DNA of 64,000 bases from Nocardia australiensis (GTDB lineage Bacteria > Actinomycetota > Actinomycetes > Mycobacteriales > Mycobacteriaceae). Location: the NCBI RefSeq assembly GCF_020733705.1, contig NZ_JAJFZM010000002.1, positions 744,001 through 808,000 of the forward strand, in the 5' to 3' direction. The notes under the pieces were generated by a model. The model was not told where the DNA came from. It searched no databases and saw only the letters and a program-made list of their open reading frames with translations. A program made the translations under genes and the position numbers. Below are positions 25,878 through 35,046 of this stretch, piece by piece. Each line of letters opens with the position of its first letter. Within the stretch, counting starts at the first letter, position 1.

Positions 25878-26202
25878 TCAACGTGCCCGGCCAGTACAGC
25901 TGAAAACCGCTCGATATGCGGTGTCGGTTTTGGCGTTGGGCCACACCTCGCCCTCGACGTAGTCGACGATCTTGTCCCACCACGATGGTGTCCCCGAATC
26001 CCCGCCATACAGGTTGGGGATCTCGGGACGTTTCATCCACCCAAAGACCCCGGTGGGCGATGTCATCGGGGGCGCCACCGATGACCGAGAGCTGGTTGGC
26101 GTTGGTCGAGCCATCCAGCCGGTAGCAGAATCATCCGTATTGAGCGGGGTCCCAGGTACGGGTCGGCTTGTTGGTGATGATGAACCGCAATGCCTTGATC
26201 AT
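25878..26202 (-). pseudogene. Broken small gene downstream of a P450, family not recognised
   Basis: ATG 26202 follows an excellent ribosome site (AAGGAGGTGACATC) and lies 4 bases after the P450 stop. The frame gives MIKALRFIITNKPTRTWDP and stops at 26131, but the same frame goes on with G/C-rich codons (FCYRLDGSTNANQLSVIGG), and another frame takes over with EIPNLYGGDSGTPSWWDKIV and DYVEGEVWPNAKTDTAYR. One nonsense codon and one frameshift would explain this. It was probably a P450-linked protein of about 100 residues. A 23-residue peptide cannot be excluded. Confidence 0.4.
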
Positions 26203-26206
26203 GATG

Positions 26207-27376
26207 TCACCTCCTTCCTGGGGCTCGGTCTGGCGCGGACAGGGCTTGTGGGGTGCGCCGCAGGGTAAATGGCCTGGGGGTCGCGGCATTGGTCACGATC
26301 GGGCGGGTATCACCGCCGTCGATGACGCGCAGAGAGGTGTTCTCGATGAGGGTGGTGGCTGCACCGGTGATCAGATCGTGGGCGACCGCGGCGCCGGCGC
26401 AGGTGAAGGGGCCGGAACTGAAGGGCACAAATGGGCCGTGTTCGCTCGGTCGAATCCAGCGGTCGGGTTGGAATGCCCCTGGTCTGGTCCAGTGTTTGTT
26501 GTCGTGATGGAGCAGATAGGGGCTGACGGACAGCAGGTCGCCGGTCTGGAAGGCGATCCCCCCGAACTCGGCGGGATAGGGGACGGGACGGCTGACCATC
26601 CAGGAGACCGGCCGGTGCCGCTGGGCCTCACGTACCACCCAGTCGACGGGCCAAGGCCATGGTGAGCCGGGAGAGTGGAGACTGCCCAGCAGCACCGACC
26701 ACGCGAGCGAGTAGCCTAGCGGTCCCACAATGGACCGGAACATCAGCACATACAGCTGCGCCACCGTTGTATCGGCGACGCCGTCGGGACAGGCACCGAT
26801 CACGGCATCGAGCAGATCCCGTGGTTCGGCTTCCGCAGTGCGGCCCGTGGCGCTGCGCCGGTCTCGGATCTGCTCGTTCAGCGCGGTGGACAGCTTGGCG
26901 CGCAGCAGCTGCGCCCGCGCCCGCTGCGCCATTCGGGCCGGGCGAAGCGCGCCCACACGTGCATTTCGCTCCAGAAGCTGCCGCAACTCGGGAGAACCAT
27001 CGGGGTGTAGCAACACGTCCGCGGTGCACCGATACACCAGCTCGACCCCCGCTGCGGGCCAGCGGGTGACGGAGGGCATTTCGATCACCGCCGCCGCCAG
27101 GGACTCGCGATACTCGGGCGTATGCGTCCGCAGAATCGCGCGCACCGCGCGGCCGAAATCGACCTGAGCAGACCGCGAAGGCAGCATAGAACCGAAGAAC
27201 CCGGACTTCCCCGCATTGAAAGCGCGGTCACTCAACACCGTCAGCGCCAGACCCGTATCGCCGACACACCACCCGCCCCACGGCAGCCCGAACACCTCTA
27301 CCGGGCTGGTCCGGCGCAGATTCTCGAGGAAACCCAACGGATCACGCCGGAACCGGCGCATCTCTGCAAAACCCAT
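26207..27376 (-). CDS. Cytochrome P450
   Basis: A 389-residue P450. The heme-binding loop is FVPFSSGPFTCAGAAVA with the Cys ligand, matching FxxGxxxCxG, and the K-helix ExxR is in REAQRHRP. The I-helix region IVGPLGYSLAWSVLL lacks the usual AGxxT, so oxygen activation may be unusual. The start ATG at 27376 follows GAGGA. No ferredoxin lies next to it; the only neighbour in the operon is the broken small gene at 26202. Substrate unknown. Confidence 0.78.
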   Translation of the reverse strand: MGFAEMRRFRRDPLGFLENLRRTSPVEVFGLPWGGWCVGDTGLALTVLSDRAFNAGKSGFFGSMLPSRSAQVDFGRAVRAILRTHTPEYRESLAAAVIEMPSVTRWPAAGVELVYRCTADVLLHPDGSPELRQLLERNARVGALRPARMAQRARAQLLRAKLSTALNEQIRDRRSATGRTAEAEPRDLLDAVIGACPDGVADTTVAQLYVLMFRSIVGPLGYSLAWSVLLGSLHSPGSPWPWPVDWVVREAQRHRPVSWMVSRPVPYPAEFGGIAFQTGDLLSVSPYLLHHDNKHWTRPGAFQPDRWIRPSEHGPFVPFSSGPFTCAGAAVAHDLITGAATTLIENTSLRVIDGGDTRPIVTNAATPRPFTLRRTPQALSAPDRAPGRR

Positions 27377-27616
27377 CGGACGGTCCTCTCATAGAGAGGG
27401 TGAGTGATTCATCAGATGTTTTCGAGCGGATTTATCCACTGGCTGTGCGTACAAACGCAGATCAAGCTTAATCTCGACTAATTTTAACTAATTTTACCAG
27501 CGAGGCCGTGGAGGTCGACCACGAGGCGAGTACCCCGCCGGGGCCTGTCGAACACTGTGCCAGCAGTGATATCGGTTCACGATCACCCGCGACCGCCGGC
27601 AACCGGTCATTGTGGT

Positions 27617-28201
27617 CTAACCGGTGCAAACCTGATCCGCCTCGGCGAGGGTTCCCGTTGCCAGGCGCGCGTACATGAACATGTCGCGGCGTCGATTGCC
27701 GACCTTCTGCCACGATCTGAGGAGCCCTTCGCATTCGAAACCGGCTCTCTCCGCAGTGCGGATCGAAGCGCGGTTCCAAGGTTCCACATAGAGCTGGAGC
27801 CGTGGGATATGCAGCTCTTCCAGCGCCCAGGTAGCCATTGCCGCCAGAGCATGCGCGGCGACGCCATGGCCGCGGGCAGAGCGGACCACCCAGTAGCCGA
27901 GCGATGCGCGGCCTTCGTCGATGTCCTTCAACCACAGGTCGATACTTCCCAGTGGTGTGTTGTCCCGTCGCCGGACGATCACCATCGGGTATCCGGTTCG
28001 ATCGGTCGCTCGTTGCCGCTGGCGTTCGACAAACCGCGTTGCGGCCTCACGCGAGAAGGTCGCCGGCACCGTGGTTATAGGAATCAGGTCGTCGGTAGAG
28101 GCTTCCCTAACGAGCTCGAGGTCTGCCGCAGACAACGACCACGGGCGGAGTTCCAAGTCTGCGGTGGCTCTCAGATGCGGTATTTGCAGAGCATCGTCCA
28201 T
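27617..28201 (-). CDS. GNAT-family N-acetyltransferase (RimJ/RimL type)
   Basis: A 194-residue acetyltransferase with the acetyl-CoA loop in GYWVVRSARGHGVAAHALAA (motif A, R-x-x-G-x-G/A type) and the RimJ/L-type end NRASIRTAERAGFECEGLLR. The N-terminal half has LRPWSLSAADLELVREAS. Such enzymes acetylate amino groups on proteins, antibiotics or small molecules; the substrate cannot be told. It stands alone. The 240 bases on its downstream side, toward the P450, hold no gene I can support. Confidence 0.8.
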   Translation of the reverse strand: MDDALQIPHLRATADLELRPWSLSAADLELVREASTDDLIPITTVPATFSREAATRFVERQRQRATDRTGYPMVIVRRRDNTPLGSIDLWLKDIDEGRASLGYWVVRSARGHGVAAHALAAMATWALEELHIPRLQLYVEPWNRASIRTAERAGFECEGLLRSWQKVGNRRRDMFMYARLATGTLAEADQVCTG

Positions 28202-28383
28202 GGTCAGCCTCCCACAATATGCATAGGATATCGGCCCGGTGTCACCATTACCACTAGGTCCGAGCCGGATCGCGGGCCGAGAGAGGAACTGATACTCGGG
28301 TGCCGATTTTCCCGCCCCACATGCCCGATCGCCGCCTACGCCTCAGCTTCCTGTGCAGCAGCGCGGGCGCTGTGCCGTGGCCA

Positions 28384-29103
28384 CTAAGCCAGCAACTCGG
28401 GGTGGAACTGCTCAACTCGGTCGCGCATGATGTACATGTTCCAGTAGTGCTCTGCGAGGTCATCCGGATCGACAACTGGGAACTGTGGGCCGTCGGCCGA
28501 CTCGAAGGCGGCCTGGGCGGCGGCGGTCACCTCACTGCGGGCGATCAGGGACCCGATAGTCAGGGCACCGACGTAGATACCGGCGCCTTCCAGCTCAGCG
28601 TTGAGGGAGTACAGGTAGTTGCGGGCGGCGGCCATCACCGGACCTAGGCCGCTAAGATGTGGCATGGGCTTGGCCGCTGAGATGCCCTGAGCCAGCAGGA
28701 ATGCGCCCTCGCCGCGCTCAGTCCACTCCGGCAGCACGGCCCGGACCAATTCGACCGGGGTGAGCAGCAGTAGCGGAATCAAGCCCTGCAGCGTGGCGGC
28801 GTCCAGATTGGTGGCCGGTGTGAAGCTCTGGGCGCCGCTGATCGGCCCATACTCGACCACGTCGATCCTGCCGTAGCGGTCACGGATCGCCTCGACCAGT
28901 GCGGGCACCTCGGTGGGCTCGCACAGATCAGCGGAGAACGCGACCGCCTCAATGCCTTCGTTGGCGAGTACACGGACGAGGGAGTCCAGTCGGTCCTTGC
29001 GGCGGGCCACCAGCGCGACTCGGAAGCCTTCGCGACCGAAGCGGCGAGCTACGGAGACACCCAGACCTGTACCGGCACCGAAGACAGCGATCACTTTGGA
29101 CAT
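28384..29103 (-). CDS. Short-chain dehydrogenase/reductase
   Basis: A 239-residue SDR starting at ATG 29103 after AAGGAGGAG. The NAD(P) loop is VFGAGTGLGVSVARRFG (residues 6-22), and VALVARRKDRLDSL suggests NADP preference. The usual catalytic YxxxK is not clear; the expected segment reads ARNYLYSLNAELEG with Tyr but no matching Lys, and the Ser is weak, so it may be a divergent or non-classical SDR. It is divergent from a TetR gene with a perfect operator between them. Confidence 0.78.
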   Translation of the reverse strand: MSKVIAVFGAGTGLGVSVARRFGREGFRVALVARRKDRLDSLVRVLANEGIEAVAFSADLCEPTEVPALVEAIRDRYGRIDVVEYGPISGAQSFTPATNLDAATLQGLIPLLLLTPVELVRAVLPEWTERGEGAFLLAQGISAAKPMPHLSGLGPVMAAARNYLYSLNAELEGAGIYVGALTIGSLIARSEVTAAAQAAFESADGPQFPVVDPDDLAEHYWNMYIMRDRVEQFHPELLA

Positions 29104-29129
29104 AGGACTCCTCCTTAGACACAACAGAT

Positions 29130-29190
29130 AGTTGACCACATGGTCAACTTAAGGATGGAGCATAGCACCTAACTTCACCACCCGGTCAAG
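29130..29190. promoter_or_regulatory. TetR operator pair between SDR and TetR genes
   Basis: AGTTGACCACATGGTCAACT (29130-29149) has two perfect 9-base arms around CA. A weaker related site, CTTCACCACCCGGTCAAG (29173-29190), follows. They lie between the divergent SDR and TetR genes, close to the TetR start and over the expected promoters, and fit autoregulation. Confidence 0.7.
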
Positions 29191-29252
29191 ATAGACTGGT
29201 GGAGAAGGTGACCGTGAAGGTCGTAAACGCCAGAATCAGGAGGGACGATCGG

Positions 29253-29885
29253 GTGCGGGCTGATGCGCAACGGAACGCGGAGAAACTGCGGGCGGCCGCC
29301 ACCGAGCTCTACCAGGAGCGCGGCCTCCAAGTCTCCCTGAGGGAAATCGCACGCCGGGCCGGCGTCAGCCACGGAACTCTCTACAACCTCTTCGGTACCC
29401 GCGAGGCACTCATCGACGAAGTCGTTGTCGGCCTGGCCGCGGGCCATCTAGGCGAAGCCGCGGAGCATTCCCTAGCCTTCAAGAAGGCGGGGGAAGGGTT
29501 CGCCTACTACATCGAGAAGGTCTGCGAACTGCAGGCCACCGACCCTGCGGTCGCCGACATCGTGAGTGGACGCTACCCGGCTGCAGTGTGCCTGATGGCC
29601 CTCTGTGGTCAGACGAAGGACGCCGCGACACGGATCATCGAGCGAGCCCAGGCGGCAGGCGCCATCCGCTCGGACTTCACCGCCGAGGACCTCCTGCTCT
29701 TCTTCGGCACAAACGCACTGCTCGCTCGTGCAGCCGCGGACATCGCACCCGATGTATGGCGCCGCCAAGTCGCCTTCTTGCTCGATGGGCTGAACACAGA
29801 ACCCGTGCAAACGCGGCTTTCCTCCGTCCCGTTGGCTCCGCCCCAGGTGTACGACGTGATTGGCAGGCTCGCTGGCACGCCGTAG
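29253..29885 (+). CDS. TetR-family regulator next to the SDR
   Basis: A 210-residue TetR-type protein. The helix-turn-helix is AEKLRAAATELYQERGLQ and VSLREIARRAGVSHGTLYNL. GTG 29253 is chosen because AGGAGG (29238-29243) lies 9 bases upstream and the common family start RADAQRN follows; the frame is open back to 29199. The C-terminal half is the ligand domain. It probably represses both itself and the divergent SDR through the site at 29130. Confidence 0.85.
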   Translation: MRADAQRNAEKLRAAATELYQERGLQVSLREIARRAGVSHGTLYNLFGTREALIDEVVVGLAAGHLGEAAEHSLAFKKAGEGFAYYIEKVCELQATDPAVADIVSGRYPAAVCLMALCGQTKDAATRIIERAQAAGAIRSDFTAEDLLLFFGTNALLARAAADIAPDVWRRQVAFLLDGLNTEPVQTRLSSVPLAPPQVYDVIGRLAGTP

Positions 29886-29924
29886 CCGCGCGGAAGCCGC
29901 GGCAATGATGAGCCGATGCACAGG

Positions 29925-30386
29925 CTAACCCAGCGATCGATTCACCTCCGCGTCGCTCGGCGATCCAGTCTGCTTTTGCGGTTCGGTCGGGCCGGGTCTG
30001 AACCGTCGGCGGGCGAGTGCGATCAGATCGGGTCCTCCGCGGAAGCACCATAGGGCGATGACCGGGTCGCAGATGGCGCATGCCAGGGACGAGTCGTGGT
30101 GGAACGGCAGGATCGGATTTCCCTTGAGATGGTGGGCGATGTCCCAGGCGGTGTGGAGCAGCCAGCCTATGCCGATGAAGGTCCAGGATTCCAAGCCTCG
30201 GTAGGCGACGTAGGCCATGAGTGCAACGAAAGCGAGTTCCCACGGGCCGAATCCGCATCCGCTCAGGTAGGCGGCTCCGGCTCCGCCGACCATGATCGCG
30301 TTGAAGTGTCTTCTGCGCGGTTCTTTGATGAGCGACATCAGCAGGCAGTAGATGATGCCGACAATCACTAGGGAGATGAGGTTCAT
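29925..30386 (-). CDS. DUF6010-type membrane protein
   Basis: A 153-residue integral membrane protein with four to five hydrophobic segments: ISLVIVGIIYCLLMSLI at the start, FNAIMVGGAGAAYLSGCGFG, ELAFVALMAYVAYRGL and FIGIGWLLHTAWDIAHHLKG. It ends with CDPVIALWCFRGG and a basic tail. This matches the uncharacterised DUF6010 family. ATG 30386 overlaps the stop of the upstream DUF3817 remnant (ATGA at 30383). Confidence 0.72.
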   Translation of the reverse strand: MNLISLVIVGIIYCLLMSLIKEPRRRHFNAIMVGGAGAAYLSGCGFGPWELAFVALMAYVAYRGLESWTFIGIGWLLHTAWDIAHHLKGNPILPFHHDSSLACAICDPVIALWCFRGGPDLIALARRRFRPGPTEPQKQTGSPSDAEVNRSLG

Positions 30387-30598
30387 GATGGAAGGACTTC
30401 TTCTGTGTGGGCGTGGGTCGGTCGGAGTCTGTCGAGTTGTCGCAGCGCGAGTAGCCCGCCGACGCCTGGAATGAGGGCCAGCATCTTGGCGGCCGTAGGG
30501 GCCTGTTTGAGGCGCAAGGTCGCGATTACGACGAACAGGTAGGCGCAGCCGTGGGTGGGGCCCATCAAGGATGAAATGGACTTGATGTGGACGGTGAA
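30383..30598 (-). pseudogene. DUF3817-like membrane protein lacking its N-terminus
   Basis: The frame reads ISSLMGPTHGCAYLFVVIAT, LRLKQAPTAAKMLALIPG, matching the second half of DUF3817 proteins (GP-HG-.-L). The first membrane segment is missing, and upstream the DNA continues into the end of a DUF2269-like gene. The two genes were joined by a deletion at about 30590-30600. A TTG at 30568 or ATG at 30565 could still start a 60-residue product. Confidence 0.5.
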
Positions 30599-31002
30599 TA
30601 CGGCCGGTGACCATGGCGAGACGGCTCGGGGTCCAGGGGGGCGGTGCCGGCCGAAGCGGCGCCCGCCGTCGCGGCCAGTGCACGGTCCTGGGCGGGCAGG
30701 ATCAGTAGTGCCAGCACGCCGGCTGCCGCGCTGGTCAGCAGGATCGAGGTGATCAGCCAGGCGTCGCCAAGGACACCGAGGCTGCTGGCTGTTGCGAAGC
30801 CGAGAACGGGGACTGCGATGCCGACGCCCGCGTAGACCCGGCAGATGCGATGCAGTGTCTGCAGGGTCGTGCGGGCATCACGGTCGTCGGCGTCACCGAG
30901 GGCACGACGCGAGATCGCGGGGAACATGCTCGCGGCGACGGTGACTGGGCCGATAGCGACGATGGCGGCCAGAACATGCAAGGACAGAAAGAGCTTTGTC
31001 AT
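30599..31002 (-). pseudogene. DUF2269-like membrane protein, 3' end damaged
   Basis: ATG 31002 starts TKLFLSLHVLAAIVAIGPVT, with further segments VYAGVGIAVPVLGFATASSL and AWLITSILLTSAAAGVLALL, typical of DUF2269 integral membrane proteins. Near the end the expected SRLAMVTG appears in another frame, just after a run of six C (near 30639-30644), so a frameshift occurred. The last membrane segment is lost at the fusion with DUF3817. Its ATG overlaps the stop of the next upstream gene. Confidence 0.6.
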
Positions 31003-31316
31003 GCCTGGCCTTCCGAGATGACCTGGCGCTCGCCTGCGACCTTCGACGACGGCAGGCGGCCGGCCTTGGAGGTGCCCTGGAGGGTGTCGCCGTCGACCAT
31101 CACGTCGAACACCAGATTCAACCGCATCGTCTTGGTGATGGTCTGCTTCCAGGTGAGCCGATCACCTTCGAGGACAACGTCGTTCAGCAGTACCTCTTCC
31201 CCGTCTCCGTGGGCGGCTCCTATCAGGACTCCGTTGTGACAACGGAGTTCGACCACGGCCTTCATCTTGCCGATGGGGGTGGAGATGGACAGATTCCATG
31301 TGCCTTCTGCGGGCAT
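30999..31316 (-). CDS. Small conserved protein of unknown function
   Basis: A 105-residue, mostly beta protein (GTWNLSISTPIGKMKAVVEL, DGDTLQGTSKAGRLPSSKV). It starts with MPAEG and has no signal peptide or membrane segment. Alternating hydrophobic strands suggest a small beta barrel or lipocalin-like fold; I do not know its role. Its stop overlaps the DUF2269 gene start (4 bases), so it was the first gene of that operon. Confidence 0.6.
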   Translation of the reverse strand: MPAEGTWNLSISTPIGKMKAVVELRCHNGVLIGAAHGDGEEVLLNDVVLEGDRLTWKQTITKTMRLNLVFDVMVDGDTLQGTSKAGRLPSSKVAGERQVISEGQA

Positions 31317-31385
31317 AGCAACGTTCTTCCTGACTGCTGTGTGTGACGGGAACCGGCCGACGAGGAGCGGCGGCCGGGGTGTTCA

Positions 31386-31540
31386 GAGGGTGGCGGGAGC
31401 CGGTCCCTGGGCACGCCAGACGGTGCCTCGCCGTTCGTAGGCGAACAACTCTTCAACGGCGTGCGCGATGCGCGGACCCAGCTCGCGCTCGAGCACGTAG
31501 AGCCCGAGGTCGAGCCCGGAGGTGCGACAGGCGAGCGGCA
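31386..31540 (-). pseudogene. C-terminal fragment of a DJ-1/PfpI-family protein
   Basis: The frame SGLDLGLYVLERELGPRIAH and AVEELFAYERRGTVWRAQGP is the end of a DJ-1/PfpI-type protein. Upstream it meets a GlxA-type regulator fragment in a different frame at about 31535-31545. Since both proteins share the same fold family, a deletion between neighbouring related genes is likely. Confidence 0.6.
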
Positions 31541-32046
31541 TCGGCGGCGACCGCCGAACCATAGTCGCGGCGGATCATGTGCAGGCACAGATCCAAGCCT
31601 GCGGCTGCGCCAGCGGAGGTGAGGAACTGGCCGTTGTCGACGTACAGGACGTTCGGGTCGACCTCGATGTCCGGGTGGCCAGAAGCCCGGCCGCAAGCCA
31701 GTGAGTCGTGGCGCGCAGCCCATCGAGAAGCCCGGTAGCAGCAAGGGGGAAGGTGCCTGAGCAGATACAGGCGATCCGCGTGCCGTCGGCAGCGGACGAC
31801 CGTAACGCGTCGAGCACGGCAGGGGAGAGCGGGGCGGTGGCGTCGGCGACTCCGGGCACGATGATCGTGTCCGGATCCTGGAGTCCCTCCAAGCCCCAGG
31901 GTGCAGACAGCGTGAAGGCGCCGGCGTCTATCTCGTCGCGCTCGGCGCAGACCCGAACCTGGTAGCCAGGCCGCCCGTCGGGCAGACGGGTCCGCGAGAA
32001 AACTTCGAGCGGCGTGGACAGGTCGAACGGGATGACCTTGTCCAGA
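31541..32046 (-). pseudogene. GlxA-type (DJ-1 plus AraC) regulator, both ends missing
   Basis: The sequence reads DKVIPFDLSTPLEVFSRTRL, WGLEGLQDPDTIIVPGVADA, TRIACICSGTFPLAATGLLD and, after a frameshift near 31690, VLYVDNGQFLTSAGAAAGLD and HMIRRDYGSAVAADAAR. This is the DJ-1-like sensor half of GlxA-family AraC regulators. The first residues are cut off at about 32046 by transposon DNA and the DNA-binding AraC half is replaced by a PfpI tail. Confidence 0.65.
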
Positions 32047-32051
32047 TTGGG

Positions 32052-32233
32052 CGCCCTACCTGCACGCCCGCACCGGTGGCATGATCGGCAGTCTGGATCA
32101 GTTGATCTATGAGGCGGCCAACGACGCGATCAGCGATGGCAAGGAGAAGATCACCAAAGCCCACCTCGAGGCAGTCATTCTCGACATCGCCGCCGGTAAT
32201 CGATACGACCCACGCCGGAAGCCGCTGTCATGA
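32052..32233 (+). pseudogene. tniB: C-terminal remnant of a TniB-like transposition ATPase
   Basis: The frame YLHARTGGMIGSLDQLIYEA, NDAISDGKEKITKAHLEAVI and LDIAAGNRYDPRRKPLS is the typical end of TniB/TnsC-like AAA ATPases of Tn552/Tn5053-type transposons. The stop overlaps the ATG of the following tniQ piece (ATGA). The Walker part is gone; it is cut at the GlxA fragment. Confidence 0.65.
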
Positions 32234-32379
32234 CCGTTTTCGCGCTCTGGCAAAAGCCCGCCGCCCCGCTGCCGTTCAAGGTCCGCCCGGTCCGCGGCGA
32301 AACGACCCTGTCGTTCGTATTCCGGCTCGCTGCCGCGAACGAAATAATCAGGCCCACAACTCTTATACGGTCAATCGGG
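32230..32379 (+). pseudogene. tniQ: 5' part of tniQ, interrupted by IS21
   Basis: ATG 32230 starts FALWQKPAAPLPFKVRPVRG, ETTLSFVFRLAAANEIIRPT, the start of TniQ proteins. The gene is cut after LIRSIG by an IS21-type element. The continuing part appears at 35965 with the 8-base target sequence CAATCGGG repeated. Confidence 0.7.
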
Positions 32380-32535
32380 TGGTTCTATCGGTGAATCGCG
32401 AGACCGTCGATCGGTGAATCTCGGCACCGGTCTGGTTCGGAAGCTGTTGGTATCGGCGAATTTTGGCACCACCTGACGGGTTGCGGTGGCAGGATCACAC
32501 TGCTATCAATCTGCAACGGCCGTAGGAGCTGACCC

Positions 32536-34185
32536 GTGCCGCCGAACCAGTCCAAGGCGCAGCTGTACGCGGCGATCCGCCGTGACTCGCGAGCGGGGAT
32601 GTCCGGGCGGGAACTACGGCGCAAGTACAACGTCGGCTATCACACGGTCAATGCCGCGCTGACCTCGGCGTTCCCCGAGAAACGCAAGGAGTATCCGGCG
32701 CGGGCGTCGAAGCTGGATCCGTTCAAACCGTTCAAACCGTTCATCGACGAGACCCTGCGGGCGGATCTGGACGCGCCACGCAAGCAGCGGCACACGATCA
32801 AGCGGATCTTCGAGCGGCTGCTGGATGAGCACGGCATGACCGATATCGCCTATCAGACGGTCCGTGATTACGTTGATCGGCGTAAACCGCAGATCAGGCT
32901 CGCGGCCGGCCGCGAGCCGCCGCAGGTGTTCATCCCGCAGACCTACCGCCCGGGTGAGCAAGCCGAGGTCGATTTCGGTGAGGTGACCGTCGAACTGCGG
33001 GGCGAACGGACTGTGCTCTACCTGTTCTCGCTACGAATGTCGTTCTCGGGCCGCTCTGTTCAGCGGGTGTCGGACTCGGGCGGGCAAGAAGCGTTCCTGG
33101 AGGGGCACGTTCACGCGTTCACCGTGCTCGGTGGGGTGCCGCACGGCAAGATCCGCTACGACAATTTGAAGGCCGCGGTGGCGAAGGTTCTCGGGTTGAG
33201 CAGGGCCAGAACCGAATCCGAGCGTTGGACCGCGTTCCGCAGCCATTACGGCATCGACGATCCGTTCTACTGCATCCCCGGCATCGAGGGCGCCCACGAG
33301 AAGGGTGGTGTCGAGGGCCAGATCGGCTACTAACGGCGCAATCACTTCGTCCCTGTCCCGCAGGTCGAGTCGCTCGAGGAACTGAACTCGCTGGTCGAGG
33401 GGTGGGACACCGGGGACCTGGCGCGGCGGATCGGGGCGCGGGCGCGCACCATCGGCGAGCATTTCGCGGTGGAGGCGCCGACGCTGAAACGCCTGCCCGC
33501 CGAGGAATTCGAGACCGGGTCGTGGCTGGCCAATCGGGTGGATCGGTATTCGATGGTCGCGGCGCGGACCAACAAATACAGTGTCCCGATCCGGTTCGTC
33601 GGCCGCCCGGTCTGGATCCTTTTGCACGCCTCCTGGCTGGTCGTCTACGACGGCCGCACCGAGATCGCCCGCCACGAACGCCTGATCGGCAAGGCGCTGA
33701 CGCGCGTGGAACTCGATCACTATCTCGAAGCGCTGATCCGCAAACCCGGCGCGATGGCCGGGGCAACCGCTCTCGAACAAGCCCGCCAGAGCGGGAAGTT
33801 CACCAAAAGCCACGACGCGTGGTGGGCCGCGGTCCGCAAAGGCCACGGTGAGCGTGACGGCACCTGCGCGATCATCGAAGTTCTTCTGCTGCACCGCAGC
33901 ATGCCTCACGACCAGGTCGTCGCCGGTCTGGACGCCGCGCTGCGCGCGGGCGCGCTGACCGCGGACGCGGTCGCACTCGAAGCCCGCAAGGCCGCCGAAG
34001 CCGCTCCGCGGCTGGCCCACGTGGTCGATCTCGACGAACCCGCCCCGGACCCGGATCCGGTTCCGTCGCTGACCGCGCGCCGCCTGGCGCACCTACCGCC
34101 AGACACCCGGCCCCTGCCATCGGTCGCCATCTACGACCAGTTGCTCCGCATCACCAAACCGAGAACCGCAGAAGGGAATCCATAG
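32536..34185 (+). pseudogene. istA: istA transposase with one in-frame stop
   Basis: The frame runs from GTG 32536 to 34185 and is IstA throughout: a helix-turn-helix (MSGRELRRKYNVGYHTVNAA), the DDE core (GEQAEVDFGEVTVEL, GKIRYDNLKAAV, GAHEKGGVEGQIGY) and the C-terminal part (RYSMVAARTNKYSVPIRFVG). A TAA at 33331-33333, right after GQIGY where Phe is usual, splits it into two pieces. The remaining frame is clean, so the stop is recent, or a readthrough or sequencing error. istB follows immediately. Confidence 0.82.
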
Positions 34186-35046
34186 GTGACCAGCCCGACC
34201 CCGCGCCGTCACGGCATGACCGACCAGGCCGCCGACACCGCCGTCGACCAGGCATGCCGGATGCTGAGGCTGCCCAGCATCCGCACCCAGTTCAACGACA
34301 TCGTCGAGACCGCGACCCGCGACCAAATGAGCTATCGGGCGTTTCTGGCCGAGCTGCTGCTCGTCGAATGCGACGACCGGGCGCGGCGCCGCTCCGAACG
34401 CCGCATCCGCGCCGCCGGATTCCCGCGCGATAAATCGTTGCGGGCCTTCGACTTCGACGCCAACCCCAACATCGACCCCGCCGTGATCAACACCCTCGCC
34501 AACTGCGACTGGGTGAAGAAAGGCACGCCGCTCTGCCTGATCGGCGACTCCGGCACCGGCAAGAGCCACCTACTGATCGCGCTCGGCACCGAAGCCGCGA
34601 TGCGCGGCTACCGCGTGAAATACACCCTGGCAACGAAATTGGTGAACGAGCTGGTCGAAGCCGCCGACGAGAAGATGCTGGCCAAGACGATCGCCCGCTA
34701 CGGGCGAGTCGATCTGCTTTGTATTGACGAACTGGGATATATGGAGCTCGACAAGCGCGGCGCCGAGCTGTTGTTCCAGGTTTTGACCGAACGCGAGGAA
34801 AAGAACTCCGTCGCTATCGCCTCGAACGAGGCGTTCTCCGGCTGGTCGAACACGTTTCCCGAACCACGGCTCTGCGCCGCGATCGTCGACCGCCTCACCT
34901 TCGGCGGGCAGATCATCGAAACCGGCACCGACAGTTACCGACTCACCCGCACCGCCGCACTCAACAACACCGCTAACACCACTGCGCAGGCACCGCAGCA
35001 ACCAGCATTCACCGATGCTCAGCAGTCACTGGAAACCGTGCTCTGA
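34186..35046 (+). CDS. istB: IstB helper ATPase of the IS21 element
   Basis: A 286-residue AAA+ protein. Walker A is LIGDSGTGKSHL and Walker B VDLLCIDELGYMEL, followed by FQVLTEREEKNSVAIASNEA and RLCAAIVDRLTFGGQIIE. It assists IstA in target capture and strand transfer. GTG 34186 lies directly after the istA stop, as usual for coupled istAB. The frame is intact, with a low-complexity tail (TANTTAQAPQQP). Confidence 0.9.
   Translation: MTSPTPRRHGMTDQAADTAVDQACRMLRLPSIRTQFNDIVETATRDQMSYRAFLAELLLVECDDRARRRSERRIRAAGFPRDKSLRAFDFDANPNIDPAVINTLANCDWVKKGTPLCLIGDSGTGKSHLLIALGTEAAMRGYRVKYTLATKLVNELVEAADEKMLAKTIARYGRVDLLCIDELGYMELDKRGAELLFQVLTEREEKNSVAIASNEAFSGWSNTFPEPRLCAAIVDRLTFGGQIIETGTDSYRLTRTAALNNTANTTAQAPQQPAFTDAQQSLETVL

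Noticed and set aside
26131..26202. A 23-residue peptide after the P450 as a RiPP precursor
   Set aside because: Coding-like codons continue past the stop and then in another frame, so a broken larger gene is the better explanation; kept only as a remote option.
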